Shown: in pieces, positions 19,529 through 28,864 of the stretch
Layout of the letters: each line of letters starts with the position of its first letter
Position numbering within the stretch: the first letter of the stretch is position 1
Assembly (NCBI RefSeq): GCF_001182895.1
Contig: NZ_LFQR01000006.1
Location: forward strand, 49,101-113,100
Direction: 5' to 3'
Source of the DNA: Frateuria defendens
Lineage (GTDB): Bacteria > Pseudomonadota > Gammaproteobacteria > Xanthomonadales > Rhodanobacteraceae
DNA length: 64,000 nucleotides
Made by a program: the position numbers and the translations under genes
Notes under the pieces: generated by a model
Seen by the model: the letters and a program-made list of their open reading frames with translations, nothing else
Database searches by the model: none
Told to the model about the DNA's origin: nothing

Positions 19529-20460
19529 CGGCGCCGCCCTGGCTCGCGGAGCATTGGGTGCGCCTGCAGGCGCGCGTGCAGCGCGGGGCGCTGCCGCATG
19601 CGCTGCTGCTGTGCGGCCCGGCCGGACTCGGCAAGCGCGACTTCCTGCGGCGCTTCGTGCGCGGCCTGCTGTGCGAGCGCCCGCGGGACGGCGAAGGCTG
19701 CGGCGAGTGCCGCAGCTGCCGCTTGTTCGAGGCCGGCACCCATCCGGATTTCGTCACGCTGGGCTACGCCCTGCGCAAGGACGGCGTGCAGCGCAGCGAG
19801 ATTGTGGTGGACCAGGTCCGCGAACTGTCCGCGCGGCTGGCCATGGCCAGTCAGTTCGGCGGCTGGCAGGTGGCGGTGATCGACCCCGCCGACGCGATGA
19901 ACGCGGCCGCCGCCAACGCGCTGCTCAAGACGCTGGAAGAGCCTTCCGCGCAGACCCTGCTGGTGCTGCTGGCCGACGCGCCGTGGCGCCTACCGCAGAC
20001 CATCCGCAGCCGCTGCCAGCGGATCGAGTTCCAGCTGCCGCCGGCGGAGCAGGCGTTGGCCTGGCTGGCCTCGCAGGGCGTCGCGCAGGCGGCGGACGCC
20101 TTGGCCGCGGCCGGCGGCAACCCTGGCCTGGCGCGCGAGTGGGCGGCCTCCGGCGCGCTGGACCGGCGCCAGGAAGTGCGCAAGGACCTGGCGGCGCTGG
20201 CCGCCGGCCGCGGCGAGGCGATGGCGGTGATCCGCCGCTGGCTGGACAGCGAGCCGGCGCAGCGCCTGTGGTTCGCCGCGCAGGCGGTGGCGGACGAGGC
20301 CCGCGCGCAGGCCGCGGGCCAGTCGCCGCCGCTCGCCAGCCAGCTCGATGCGGACGGCCTGCAGGCGTGGTACGCCGCCGCCAACCGCACCCGCGACGCG
20401 CTGAGCGGCCCGCTGCGTGGCGACCTGCTGCTGCTGGAACTGCTCGCCGGCTGGCGCTAG
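19525..20460 (+). CDS. holB: DNA polymerase III delta-prime subunit
   Basis: A 311-residue AAA+ clamp-loader subunit. ALLLCGPAGLGKRDFLRRF is the modified P-loop region. CGECRSCRLFEAGTHPDF is the four-cysteine zinc module, ANALLKTLEEPS the Walker B/sensor region, and TIRSRCQRIEF carries the SRC arginine-finger motif. It works in the clamp loader that places the beta clamp on DNA. It starts at GTG 19525, overlapping the stop of the tmk remnant. In many relatives pilZ is the next gene; here two envelope-modification genes intervene. Confidence 0.93.
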   Translation: MTAPPWLAEHWVRLQARVQRGALPHALLLCGPAGLGKRDFLRRFVRGLLCERPRDGEGCGECRSCRLFEAGTHPDFVTLGYALRKDGVQRSEIVVDQVRELSARLAMASQFGGWQVAVIDPADAMNAAAANALLKTLEEPSAQTLLVLLADAPWRLPQTIRSRCQRIEFQLPPAEQALAWLASQGVAQAADALAAAGGNPGLAREWAASGALDRRQEVRKDLAALAAGRGEAMAVIRRWLDSEPAQRLWFAAQAVADEARAQAAGQSPPLASQLDADGLQAWYAAANRTRDALSGPLRGDLLLLELLAGWR

Positions 20461-20532
20461 GCAACCCCGGCTTTCCGCGCGCTTAAAGCGGCGGAAAGCT
20501 GGACGACAGGGCGCTTGCCTAGCCTCCATGGC

Positions 20533-22143
20533 ATGCGTTTGTCGATCCGTCGCGAATTCTGGCCGTGGTTGCTGCTGCTGGCCCTGCTGAGCCTGCGCCT
20601 GTGCTGGCTGAACGCCTATCCGTTCGATTCGGACGAGCCCCAGCACGCGCATGTCGCCTGGGTCTGGACGCAGGGGCTGCTGCCTTATCGCGACGTCTTC
20701 GACAACCATGGCCCGCTGTTCGGCCTGCTCAACGCGCCGGTGCTGGCGTGGGTCGGCGAGCGGGCGGACGCGCTGAGCTGGCTGCGGCTGGCGGTGCAGC
20801 CGTGGTACTTCCTCGCCCTGTTCGCCGCCTGGTATCTGGGCCGGCGTTTCTACGGCCGCCGCGTCGCGCTGGCCGCCGTGCTGCTGGTCGCGCTGTGGCC
20901 GCGCTTCTTCCTGGTGATGGGGCAGTTCCGCACGGACGACCTGTGGGCGGCGCTGTGGCTCGCGTCGCTGGCCGTGCTGGCGATGCGCGGGGGAAGTTTC
21001 CTGCGCGGCCTGGGCGCGGGCCTGCTCGCCGGCGCGGCGCTGTGCGTCTCGCAGAAGACGGTGATGCTGCTGGTCACCGCGGCGGTGGCCGGCATGGTGG
21101 TGGGGCTGGCGCGCCGGTCGGCGTGGCGGCTCGACTGGCGCCTGCCGGCCGGCTACGGCTTGGGCCTGCTGCTGCTGCCGGTGCTGTTCCTGGCGTGGTT
21201 CGCGGCGCAGGGCGCGCTGGAGATCGCCGTCTACAACCTGGTCGGCTACAACACGGCCGAGACCGGGCGGGACGCCAACCTCTGGCGCCTGCTGCTGTTC
21301 TTCGTGCTGGCGCCGGCCGCCGTGGCGGTGGCGGTGCGGCGGCAACGGCGCTCGCACGGCGCGCGGGCGCCCTGGCGGATCTTCATCGCCTTGCAGAGCG
21401 TGCTGGTGGTGCTGGCGGTGGAGTGCATCTGGCCGCTGGTCACGCGGCAGGATTTCCTGCCGGCGATCCCCTTGCTGCTGCTGGCCTTGTGCGGCTGGGC
21501 GGCGCGGCGCTGGCGATGGGCCGCGAGCCCCCGGCGCGGCTGGCTGGCGGTCGGTGCCGTGGTGGCGCTGGAATTGGTGCTGCTGGCTTCCAACGAGCCG
21601 CCCTGGCGCGATGCCCTGCGCGGGCAGCGTGCCGAGCTCGGCAGCGTGCTGCGCTACACCGACGCGGGCGACTCGGTGATGGATGCCAAGGGCGCGTCGA
21701 TCTTCCGACCCCGCCCCTACTACCTGGTGCTGGAGACGATGGCGCGCCAGCGCCTGCAGCACGGCCTCATGGCGGACACGGTGCCGGAGGCGCTGGCCGA
21801 GCACGGCACCATGCTGGTGATCCGGCGCGGGCTGCCCGATCTCGCCGATGCGTTCGTGCTGCGCAACTACCTGCCGGCCGCGGGCCAGGTCCGCATCGCG
21901 GGCCTGCTGCTGCCTGGCGGCGACGACGCGCACCGCTTCGAGGTGGAAGTGCCCGGCGACTATACCCTCGTCGATGGACGGGCTAAGGTGATGGCCAGCC
22001 TCGACGGTGCCGCGCCGGCCGATCACTGGACGCTGACGCGCGGCATGCATCGCCTGGATGCATCGTCCGGACAGGTACTGGCCCTGGTCGGCAGCAAGGC
22101 ATGGGAGCGCGGCTGGCGCCCCGCCTTGGAGGACGCGCCATGA
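20533..22143 (+). CDS. Membrane glycosyltransferase, PMT_2/GT39-like
   Basis: About 536 residues with many hydrophobic segments. The N-terminal AYPFDSDEPQHAHVAWVWTQG carries the acidic pair (DE) of the first periplasmic loop of polyprenyl-phosphate-using transferases, and VFDNHGPLFGLLNAP is another family block. The soluble C-terminal part (about residues 370-536) is not recognised. The sugar and acceptor are unknown. The ATG at 20533 is preferred over the TTG at 20515. The stop lies 31 bp before the PIG-L gene, so the pair may act together in envelope glycan modification. Only distantly similar to the glycosyltransferase at 3552-5177. Confidence 0.8.
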   Translation: MRLSIRREFWPWLLLLALLSLRLCWLNAYPFDSDEPQHAHVAWVWTQGLLPYRDVFDNHGPLFGLLNAPVLAWVGERADALSWLRLAVQPWYFLALFAAWYLGRRFYGRRVALAAVLLVALWPRFFLVMGQFRTDDLWAALWLASLAVLAMRGGSFLRGLGAGLLAGAALCVSQKTVMLLVTAAVAGMVVGLARRSAWRLDWRLPAGYGLGLLLLPVLFLAWFAAQGALEIAVYNLVGYNTAETGRDANLWRLLLFFVLAPAAVAVAVRRQRRSHGARAPWRIFIALQSVLVVLAVECIWPLVTRQDFLPAIPLLLLALCGWAARRWRWAASPRRGWLAVGAVVALELVLLASNEPPWRDALRGQRAELGSVLRYTDAGDSVMDAKGASIFRPRPYYLVLETMARQRLQHGLMADTVPEALAEHGTMLVIRRGLPDLADAFVLRNYLPAAGQVRIAGLLLPGGDDAHRFEVEVPGDYTLVDGRAKVMASLDGAAPADHWTLTRGMHRLDASSGQVLALVGSKAWERGWRPALEDAP

Positions 22144-22174
22144 GCGCGGTGACAGGGCAGGACGGCGATACGCC

Positions 22175-23176
22175 ATGACGAGACAGGACGATGTGCGAGC
22201 GAGCGACGTGGTATCGGTAAGGGCCGGCGATGCGTGGGAACTTCAAGCGGCCGGGGCGCAGCCCACCACGTTGCGAGCGGAGGCGACGACCCGCCTGCTG
22301 GTGGTGGCGCCGCATCCGGACGACGAGACCATCGGCGCGGGCGAGCTGATCCAGCAGGTGCGCGAGGCGGGCGGCGCGGTGCGCGTGCTGCTGCTCACCG
22401 ACGGCGACGACAACCCCTGGCCGCAGCGCTGGCTGGAGCGCCGGCTGTGGATCGGCGAGGCCGAGCGCCGCCGCTGGGGGCGCCGCCGGCGCGAGGAAGT
22501 CGCCGCGGCGCTGGACCGGCTGGGGCTCGATGCTGCCTCCCACCTGCAGGCGCTGGGCTGGCCCGACATGGGCGTCACCGGCCTGCTGCAGCGGCAAGGC
22601 ACGGCGTTGCTGGCGCCGCTGCTCGCCCAGTTGGATGATTTCCGGCCCAGCCTGGTGGTGATGCCCGCGCTGGACGACCACCACCCCGACCACGGCGCGG
22701 CGCACGTGATCGCGCGGCTCGCGGTGGCGGCCTGGGGCGGCGAGCCCGCGCTGCTCGGCTACCTGGTGCACGGCCGGCCCACCGGCGCGGGGCCGGAGGT
22801 CGGCCCCGCGCCCGCCGCGCCGCGCCACGCGGTCAAGCTGGCCGCGCTCGACTGCCACCACAGCCAGCTGGCGCTGAGCGCCAAGCGCATGCACCGGCTG
22901 GCCGGCCGCCCCGAGCGCTTCCGCGCGCCGGCCGGGCCGGGCGGCGACAGCCGGCTGCCCTGGCGGCCGCCGGCGCCGTGGCGGCGCCTGCTGCGCCTCA
23001 CCGTGGCCGACGGCGAGGGCGTGCGCGACTGGCGCTGGCACGAGGCGCCGCTCGAGCGCAGCGCGGATGGCGGCTTCCGGCTGGCCGGGCAGGGCGCCGG
23101 GCCGCGTTTCGCCAAGCTCTACCTCGACCTGCCTTCGCCGTGGATCTTCGACCACTGGGGCTGGTGCGAGTTCTGA
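22175..23176 (+). CDS. PIG-L family N-deacetylase
   Basis: A 333-residue zinc-dependent de-N-acetylase of the LmbE/PIG-L family. VVAPHPDDETIGAGELI at residues 43-59 holds the zinc ligands and general base (PHPDDE), and DDHHPDHGAAH further on provides the second ligand pair. The substrate is probably an N-acetyl sugar on a lipid or glycoconjugate; it cannot be named from sequence. The C-terminal 100 residues (after LALSAKRMHRL) are rich in Arg, Pro and Trp and not recognised. The start ATG 22175 puts 45 residues before the motif. It probably works with the adjacent glycosyltransferase. Confidence 0.85.
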   Translation: MTRQDDVRASDVVSVRAGDAWELQAAGAQPTTLRAEATTRLLVVAPHPDDETIGAGELIQQVREAGGAVRVLLLTDGDDNPWPQRWLERRLWIGEAERRRWGRRRREEVAAALDRLGLDAASHLQALGWPDMGVTGLLQRQGTALLAPLLAQLDDFRPSLVVMPALDDHHPDHGAAHVIARLAVAAWGGEPALLGYLVHGRPTGAGPEVGPAPAAPRHAVKLAALDCHHSQLALSAKRMHRLAGRPERFRAPAGPGGDSRLPWRPPAPWRRLLRLTVADGEGVRDWRWHEAPLERSADGGFRLAGQGAGPRFAKLYLDLPSPWIFDHWGWCEF

Positions 23177-23257
23177 GCGGGTGGCTTTGCGCGCGCCGGC
23201 CGGGGTCGCTACGATGCCGCCGTGCGGCCGCCCCGGCCGGCCGCCAGGAGCGCAGGC

Positions 23258-23611
23258 ATGAATCCCGTCGCCGCCCGCCAGGGCATCATCTCGCTGAAGA
23301 TCAAGGACGCGGCCGCGCTGTACGCCGCCTACATGCCCTTCCTCAAGAACGGCGGCCTGTTCGCGCCGACCGCGCAGCGCTATGCCCTGGGCGACGAGGT
23401 GGTGCTGCTGATCACGCTGTCGGACGAGAGCGAGCGCTTCTCGGTGGCGGGCAAGGTGGCGTGGATCAGCCCGGTGGGCGCGCAGGGCAACCGCACCGCC
23501 GGCATCGGCGTGCATTTCAACGAATCCGCCGACGGCGAGGGCGCGCGGCAGCGCATCGAGAACATCCTCGCCGGCGCGCTCGCCTCCGAGCGCCTCACGC
23601 ACACGATGTGA
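23258..23611 (+). CDS. pilZ: Type IV pilus PilZ protein
   Basis: A 117-residue single-domain PilZ protein ending in LTHTM. MNPVAARQGIISLKIKDAAAL and GKVAWISPVGAQGNRTAGIG are typical of the holB-linked pilZ of pseudomonads and xanthomonads. That group lacks the RxxxR motif and does not bind c-di-GMP; no such motif is seen here. It is required for pilus assembly in relatives, where it contacts the PilB/FimX system. CCAGGAGCG precedes the ATG. The pilus gene pilH-like at 59557 is also in the window, but no other pilus assembly genes are. Confidence 0.92.
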   Translation: MNPVAARQGIISLKIKDAAALYAAYMPFLKNGGLFAPTAQRYALGDEVVLLITLSDESERFSVAGKVAWISPVGAQGNRTAGIGVHFNESADGEGARQRIENILAGALASERLTHTM

Positions 23612-23673
23612 GGGCGCCGCAGGCGGCGCTGGCGCGCGGTCGTTGTGCATAACGGGAACCTCGCGTCAAGACG

Positions 23674-23701
23674 TTGCTGCGGGCGCACACGTTGATACAA
23701 T
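23674..23701 (+). promoter_or_regulatory. Probable promoter of the nuo operon
   Basis: TTGCTG (23674-23679) and TACAAT (23696-23701) are separated by 16 bp, 165 bp before nuoA. The intervening leader shows no gene. This is the only good sigma-70 pair seen between pilZ and nuoA. Confidence 0.6.
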
Positions 23702-23865
23702 GTCGCAGGTGCCCTGGGTTGACGGCGGCACCGGGTAATTCGTGGCCTTCAACGCGCACCGCGGCTTCCCCCGAGCTTGGCCGCGCAAGGCTTGCCGAAT
23801 CACAGAAGTGGACCGTGCTCCCCCACGGTCACTGATACGCCTGCGGGCGTGGAGGTCGTTTCGTC

Positions 23866-24222
23866 GTGCTTGCCGAATACTGGCCCATCCTCCTCTTCAT
23901 CGGCGTCGCCACGGGGCTCGGCCTGGTCCTGCTGGCCATCGGCCTGCTGGCCGGCCCGCGCCGCCCCGAGTCGGAAAAACTCTCGCCCTACGAGTGCGGC
24001 TTCGAGGCCTTCGAGGACGCGCGCATGCGCTTCGACGTGCGCTATTACCTGCTGGCCATCCTCTTCATCATTTTCGACCTGGAAATCGCCTTCCTGTTTC
24101 CCTGGGCGGTGGTGTTCCAGCACATCGGCATCGTGGCTCTCATCGAGATGGCGCTGTTCCTGCTGCTCCTGGTGATCGGCTTCGCGTACGTCTGGAAGAA
24201 GGGAGCGCTGGAATGGGAGTGA
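23866..24222 (+). CDS. nuoA: NADH-quinone oxidoreductase subunit A
   Basis: A 118-residue membrane subunit with three membrane helices (residues about 8-29, 62-82 and 88-108). [20 protein letters not shown] between helices 1 and 2 is the invariant quinone-channel loop, and [13 protein letters not shown] carries the conserved acidic residues of helix 2. It belongs to the membrane arm near the quinone site of complex I. The start is GTG 23866, ten bases after GGAGGT. It overlaps nuoB by 10 bp. First gene of a complete 14-gene operon. Confidence 0.96.
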   Translation: MLAEYWPILLFIGVATGLGLVLLAIGLLAGPRRPESEKLSPYECGFEAFEDARMRFDVRYYLLAILFIIFDLEIAFLFPWAVVFQHIGIVALIEMALFLLLLVIGFAYVWKKGALEWE

Positions 24223-24770
24223 TCGATGCCGTCAGCCGGGTGATGCACAACCCGGAGCCGCTCAATCTCGTCGACGACATCCTGCGTCCGGCCCCGGACA
24301 ACCCGGTGGTGCAGCGCGGCTTCGCCACCACCTCGGTGGACGCGCTGATGAACTGGGCGCGCACCGGCTCGATGTGGCCGATGACCTTCGGCCTGGCCTG
24401 CTGCGCGGTGGAGATGATGCACGCCAGCGCCGCGCGCCTGGACCTCGACCGCTACGGCGTGATCTTCCGGCCCAGCCCGCGCCAGTCCGACGTGATGATC
24501 GTGGCCGGCACCCTGGTCAACAAGATGGCGCCGGCGCTGCGCAAGGTCTACGACCAGATGCCCGACCCGAAATGGGTGATCTCCATGGGCAGCTGCGCCA
24601 ACGGCGGCGGCTACTACCACTATTCCTACTCCGTGGTGCGCGGCTGCGACCGCATCGTGCCGGTGGACATCTACGTGCCCGGCTGCCCGCCGACCGCCGA
24701 GGCGCTGATCCACGGCATCCTGCAGTTGCAGAAGAAGATCCGTCGCACCCACACCATCGCCCGCTCCTGA
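24213..24770 (+). CDS. nuoB: NADH-quinone oxidoreductase subunit B
   Basis: A 185-residue peripheral subunit that carries the terminal iron-sulfur cluster N2. Its cysteines are visible in [28 protein letters not shown] and [14 protein letters not shown], giving the CC...C...C pattern. It donates electrons to quinone at the interface with NuoD and NuoH. The start [20 protein letters not shown] at 24213 overlaps the end of nuoA by 10 bp; the much longer in-frame reading upstream is not coding. Confidence 0.97.
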   Translation: MGVIDAVSRVMHNPEPLNLVDDILRPAPDNPVVQRGFATTSVDALMNWARTGSMWPMTFGLACCAVEMMHASAARLDLDRYGVIFRPSPRQSDVMIVAGTLVNKMAPALRKVYDQMPDPKWVISMGSCANGGGYYHYSYSVVRGCDRIVPVDIYVPGCPPTAEALIHGILQLQKKIRRTHTIARS

Positions 24771-24780
24771 AGGCGTACAA

Positions 24781-25506
24781 ATGACTGACACGCAGAAGAA
24801 CTCGCTGGCCGAGCGCCTTGCCGCGCGGTTCGGCGACATGTTGTCGATCGCCACGGTGGGCCAGGACGTCACGGTGGAGATCGCCGGCGTCGACCTGCTG
24901 GCCGTGGCCGCCGCGCTGCGCGACGAGCCGGGCTTCCGTTTCGGCGTGCTGATCGACGTGTGCGGCATCGACTACCTGGGCTACGGCCAGAGCGAGTGGG
25001 AGACCGACGTCTCCGGCACCGGCTTCTCGCGCGGCGTGGAAGGGCAGGCGGTGGGGCGCTTCAACTGGGCCGACCGCCCGCGCGCCGAGGCCCAGCCGCG
25101 CCGCTTCGCCGCGGTGATCCACCTGCTCTCGCTCGAGCTCAACCAGCGCCTGCGCCTGCGCGCGTTCGCCGAGGACGACGCGCTGCCGGTGCTGCCCTCC
25201 GTCACCGGCATCTGGCCGGGCGCCAACTGGTTCGAGCGCGAGGCCTTCGACCTCTACGGCATCCTGTTCGAGGGGCATCCGGACCTGCGCCGCATCCTCA
25301 CCGACTACGGCTTCGTCGGCCATCCGTTCCGCAAGGACTTCCCGCTGATCGGCAACGTCGAGGTGCGCTACGACCCGGAGCAGAAGCGCGTGGTCTACGA
25401 ACCGGTGTCGATCCAGCCGCGCGTGCTGGTGCCGCGCGTGATCCGCGACGACGCCGGCTTGATCCAAGCCAAGGCCGAGGCCGCCGACGACTGGCGGAGG
25501 AACTGA
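24781..25506 (+). CDS. nuoC: NADH-quinone oxidoreductase subunit C
   Basis: A 241-residue 30-kDa subunit of the connecting fragment. The family signature is [20 protein letters not shown], followed by [20 protein letters not shown]. It is separate from nuoD here, unlike the fused nuoCD of enteric bacteria. It ends three bases before the nuoD ATG. An internal loop ([20 protein letters not shown]) lies between the N-terminal domain and the core. Confidence 0.96.
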   Translation: MTDTQKNSLAERLAARFGDMLSIATVGQDVTVEIAGVDLLAVAAALRDEPGFRFGVLIDVCGIDYLGYGQSEWETDVSGTGFSRGVEGQAVGRFNWADRPRAEAQPRRFAAVIHLLSLELNQRLRLRAFAEDDALPVLPSVTGIWPGANWFEREAFDLYGILFEGHPDLRRILTDYGFVGHPFRKDFPLIGNVEVRYDPEQKRVVYEPVSIQPRVLVPRVIRDDAGLIQAKAEAADDWRRN

Positions 25507-25509
25507 TAC

Positions 25510-26766
25510 ATGGCCCAGGAAATCCGCAACTACACGATGAACTTCGGCCCCCAGCACCCGGCCGCGCACGGCGTGCTGCGCCTGGTGCTGGAGATGGACG
25601 GCGAGACGGTGGTGCGCGCCGACCCGCACGTGGGCCTGCTCCACCGCGGCACCGAGAAGCTGGCCGAGTCCAAGCCGTTCAACCAGTCCATCGGCTACAT
25701 GGACCGCCTCGACTACGTGTCGATGATGTGCAACGAGCACGCCTACGTGCGCGCCATCGAGACCCTGCTGGGGATCGAGGCGCCGGAGCGCGCGCAGTAC
25801 ATCCGCACCATGTTCGACGAGATCACGCGCATCCTGAACCACCTGATGTGGGTGGGCTCCAACGCGCTCGACCTCGGCGCGATGGCAGTGTTCCTCTACG
25901 CCTTCCGCGAGCGCGAGGAACTGATGGACGTGTACGAGGCGGTGTCGGGCGCGCGCATGCACGCCACCTACTACCGCCCCGGCGGCGTCTACCGCGACCT
26001 GCCCGGGAAGATGTCGCAGTACCGCGAATCGCCCTGGCACAAGGGCAAGGACCTCGGCCGCCTCAACAGCTGGCGCGAAGGCTCCATGCTCGACTTCCTC
26101 GACGCCTTCACCGCCGACTTCCCGTCCAAGGTGGACGAGTACGAGGAACTGCTCACCAACAACCGCATCTGGAAGCAGCGCACGGTGGGCATCGGCGTGA
26201 TCTCGCCCGAGCTGGCCCAGCAGTGGAGCATGACCGGCGTGATGCTGCGCGGCTCGGGCATCGAGTGGGACCTGCGCAAGAAGCAGCCCTACGCCAAGTA
26301 CGCCGAGGTGGATTTCGACATCCCGGTCGGCGTCAACGGCGACTGCTACGACCGCTACCTGGTGCGGGTGGAGGAGATGCGCCAGTCCAACCGCATCATC
26401 AGGCAGTGCGTGGACTGGCTGCGCGCCAACCCCGGCCCGGTGATGGTGGAGAACTTCAAGGTCGCGCCGCCTAGGCGCGAGGCCATGAAGAACGACATGG
26501 AAGCGCTGATCCATCACTTCAAGCTGTTCACCGAGGGCTACGGCGTGCCGGCCGGCGAGACCTACGCCGCAGTCGAGGCGCCCAAGGGCGAGTTCGGCTG
26601 CTACCTGGTCTCCGACGGCGCCAACAAGCCCTTCCGCGTGCACCTGCGCGCGCCGGGCTTCGCCCACCTCTCCTCGATCGACACGATCATCCGCGGCCAC
26701 ATGCTGGCCGACGTGGTGGCGATGATCGGCACCTATGACCTGGTGTTCGGCGAGGTCGACCGGTGA
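25510..26766 (+). CDS. nuoD: NADH-quinone oxidoreductase subunit D
   Basis: A 418-residue 49-kDa subunit that forms the quinone-binding pocket with Nuo[17 protein letters not shown] at the start contains the conserved HPAAHG loop. [27 protein letters not shown] and [15 protein letters not shown] are family blocks, and the C-terminal [20 protein letters not shown] with FGEVDR is standard. It is followed by a 175-bp gap holding an inverted-repeat element before nuoE. Confidence 0.97.
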   Translation: MAQEIRNYTMNFGPQHPAAHGVLRLVLEMDGETVVRADPHVGLLHRGTEKLAESKPFNQSIGYMDRLDYVSMMCNEHAYVRAIETLLGIEAPERAQYIRTMFDEITRILNHLMWVGSNALDLGAMAVFLYAFREREELMDVYEAVSGARMHATYYRPGGVYRDLPGKMSQYRESPWHKGKDLGRLNSWREGSMLDFLDAFTADFPSKVDEYEELLTNNRIWKQRTVGIGVISPELAQQWSMTGVMLRGSGIEWDLRKKQPYAKYAEVDFDIPVGVNGDCYDRYLVRVEEMRQSNRIIRQCVDWLRANPGPVMVENFKVAPPRREAMKNDMEALIHHFKLFTEGYGVPAGETYAAVEAPKGEFGCYLVSDGANKPFRVHLRAPGFAHLSSIDTIIRGHMLADVVAMIGTYDLVFGEVDR

Positions 26767-26777
26767 TGGCGATGCCA

Positions 26778-26935
26778 AGGGAGTCGGGAGGAGGGAATAG
26801 GGAATCGGGCGAGCGCGGTTGCTTGGCGGTTTGCATGGGTGGTCGGGCTTTTTCCAAAACGTCTGTACGGAATGGCGATGCGGTGGCGCGGGGAGTTTTC
26901 CGATTCCCGGCCCACGATGCTCCATTCCCGGAGTC
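26778..26935. repeat. GGGAATCGGG-type inverted-repeat element, copy 1 (nuoD-nuoE)
   Basis: Clustered GGGAGTCGGGAGG, GGGAATAG and GGAATCGGG units (26779-26809) face the inverse CCGATTCCCGG and CCATTCCCGGAGTCC (26900-26935), enclosing about 90 bp. The same units occur at 44273-44396 upstream of rbfA. The distal arm ends six bases before the nuoE ATG and its CGGAG may serve as nuoE ribosome-binding site. A short reading frame through it has no coding character. Confidence 0.7.
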
Positions 26936-26941
26936 CAACCC

Positions 26942-27469
26942 ATGAAAGCCACCGGCAACTACGAGCAGGTCAAGCACGTCGATCCGCTTGCCGTGCTCAG
27001 CGAGCACACCCGCCACCACATCGACCAGTGGGTGGCCAAGTTCCCGCCGGACCGCAAGCGCTCGGCGCTGATCCAGGCGCTCATCGCCGCGCAGGAGCAG
27101 AACCAGGGCTTCCTCACCGACGAGCTGATCGCCGCGGTGGCCAGGTATCTCGAGCTGCCGCCGATCTGGGCCTACGAGGTGGCGAGCTTCTACTCGATGC
27201 TGGAGACCCGCCCGGTCGGCCGCAACAACGTGGCGATCTGCACCAACATCTCCTGCTGGCTCAACGGCGCGGAGGGCCTGGTGCGCCACTGCGAGAAGAA
27301 GCTGGGCATCAAGCTGGGCGAGAGCACGCCCGACGGGCGCGTCTACCTCAAGAACGAACAGGAGTGCATCGCCGCCTGCGCCGGCGGGCCGGCGATGACC
27401 GTCAACGGGCATTACCACGAGCGGCTCACGATCGAGAAGATCGACGAGATCCTCGACGGGCTGGAGTGA
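26942..27469 (+). CDS. nuoE: NADH-quinone oxidoreductase subunit E
   Basis: A 175-residue thioredoxin-fold subunit with a [2Fe-2S] cluster (N1a) in the NADH-dehydrogenase module. Cluster ligands are in VAICTNISCWLNGAE and in ECIAACAGGPAMTVNG. The N-terminal helical region ALIQALIAAQEQNQGFLTD is typical. The ATG at 26942 directly follows the inverted-repeat element. Downstream is an 84-bp gap holding one double-hairpin repeat. Confidence 0.96.
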   Translation: MKATGNYEQVKHVDPLAVLSEHTRHHIDQWVAKFPPDRKRSALIQALIAAQEQNQGFLTDELIAAVARYLELPPIWAYEVASFYSMLETRPVGRNNVAICTNISCWLNGAEGLVRHCEKKLGIKLGESTPDGRVYLKNEQECIAACAGGPAMTVNGHYHERLTIEKIDEILDGLE

Positions 27470-27484
27470 TGAGCCCATTGGACA

Positions 27485-27540
27485 GCGCGGCCACGGACGG
27501 CCGCTTTTCGACCTTCGCGATCAGGGACGATCGCTCAAGC
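27485..27540. repeat. Double-hairpin repeat, single copy (nuoE-nuoF)
   Basis: GCGGCC-ACGGA-CGGCCGC is followed by a TTTTCGACCTTC linker and then GCGATC-AGGGAC-GATCGC. The layout and linker match the three tandem units at 39614-39797, but the second stem has different, still complementary bases. This points to a conserved RNA or DNA fold rather than chance. Confidence 0.7.
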
Positions 27541-27553
27541 AGAGACTAAGGCC

Positions 27554-28860
<1,307 letters not shown>

Positions 28861-28864
<4 letters not shown>

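Noticed and set aside
26763..26945. Small reading frame between nuoD and nuoE
   Set aside because: It runs through the GGGAATCGGG inverted-repeat element and has no coding features or ribosome-binding site.
24517..26958. Minus-strand open frame opposite nuoB-nuoD
   Set aside because: It lies antisense to three intact complex I genes and has no recognisable motif.
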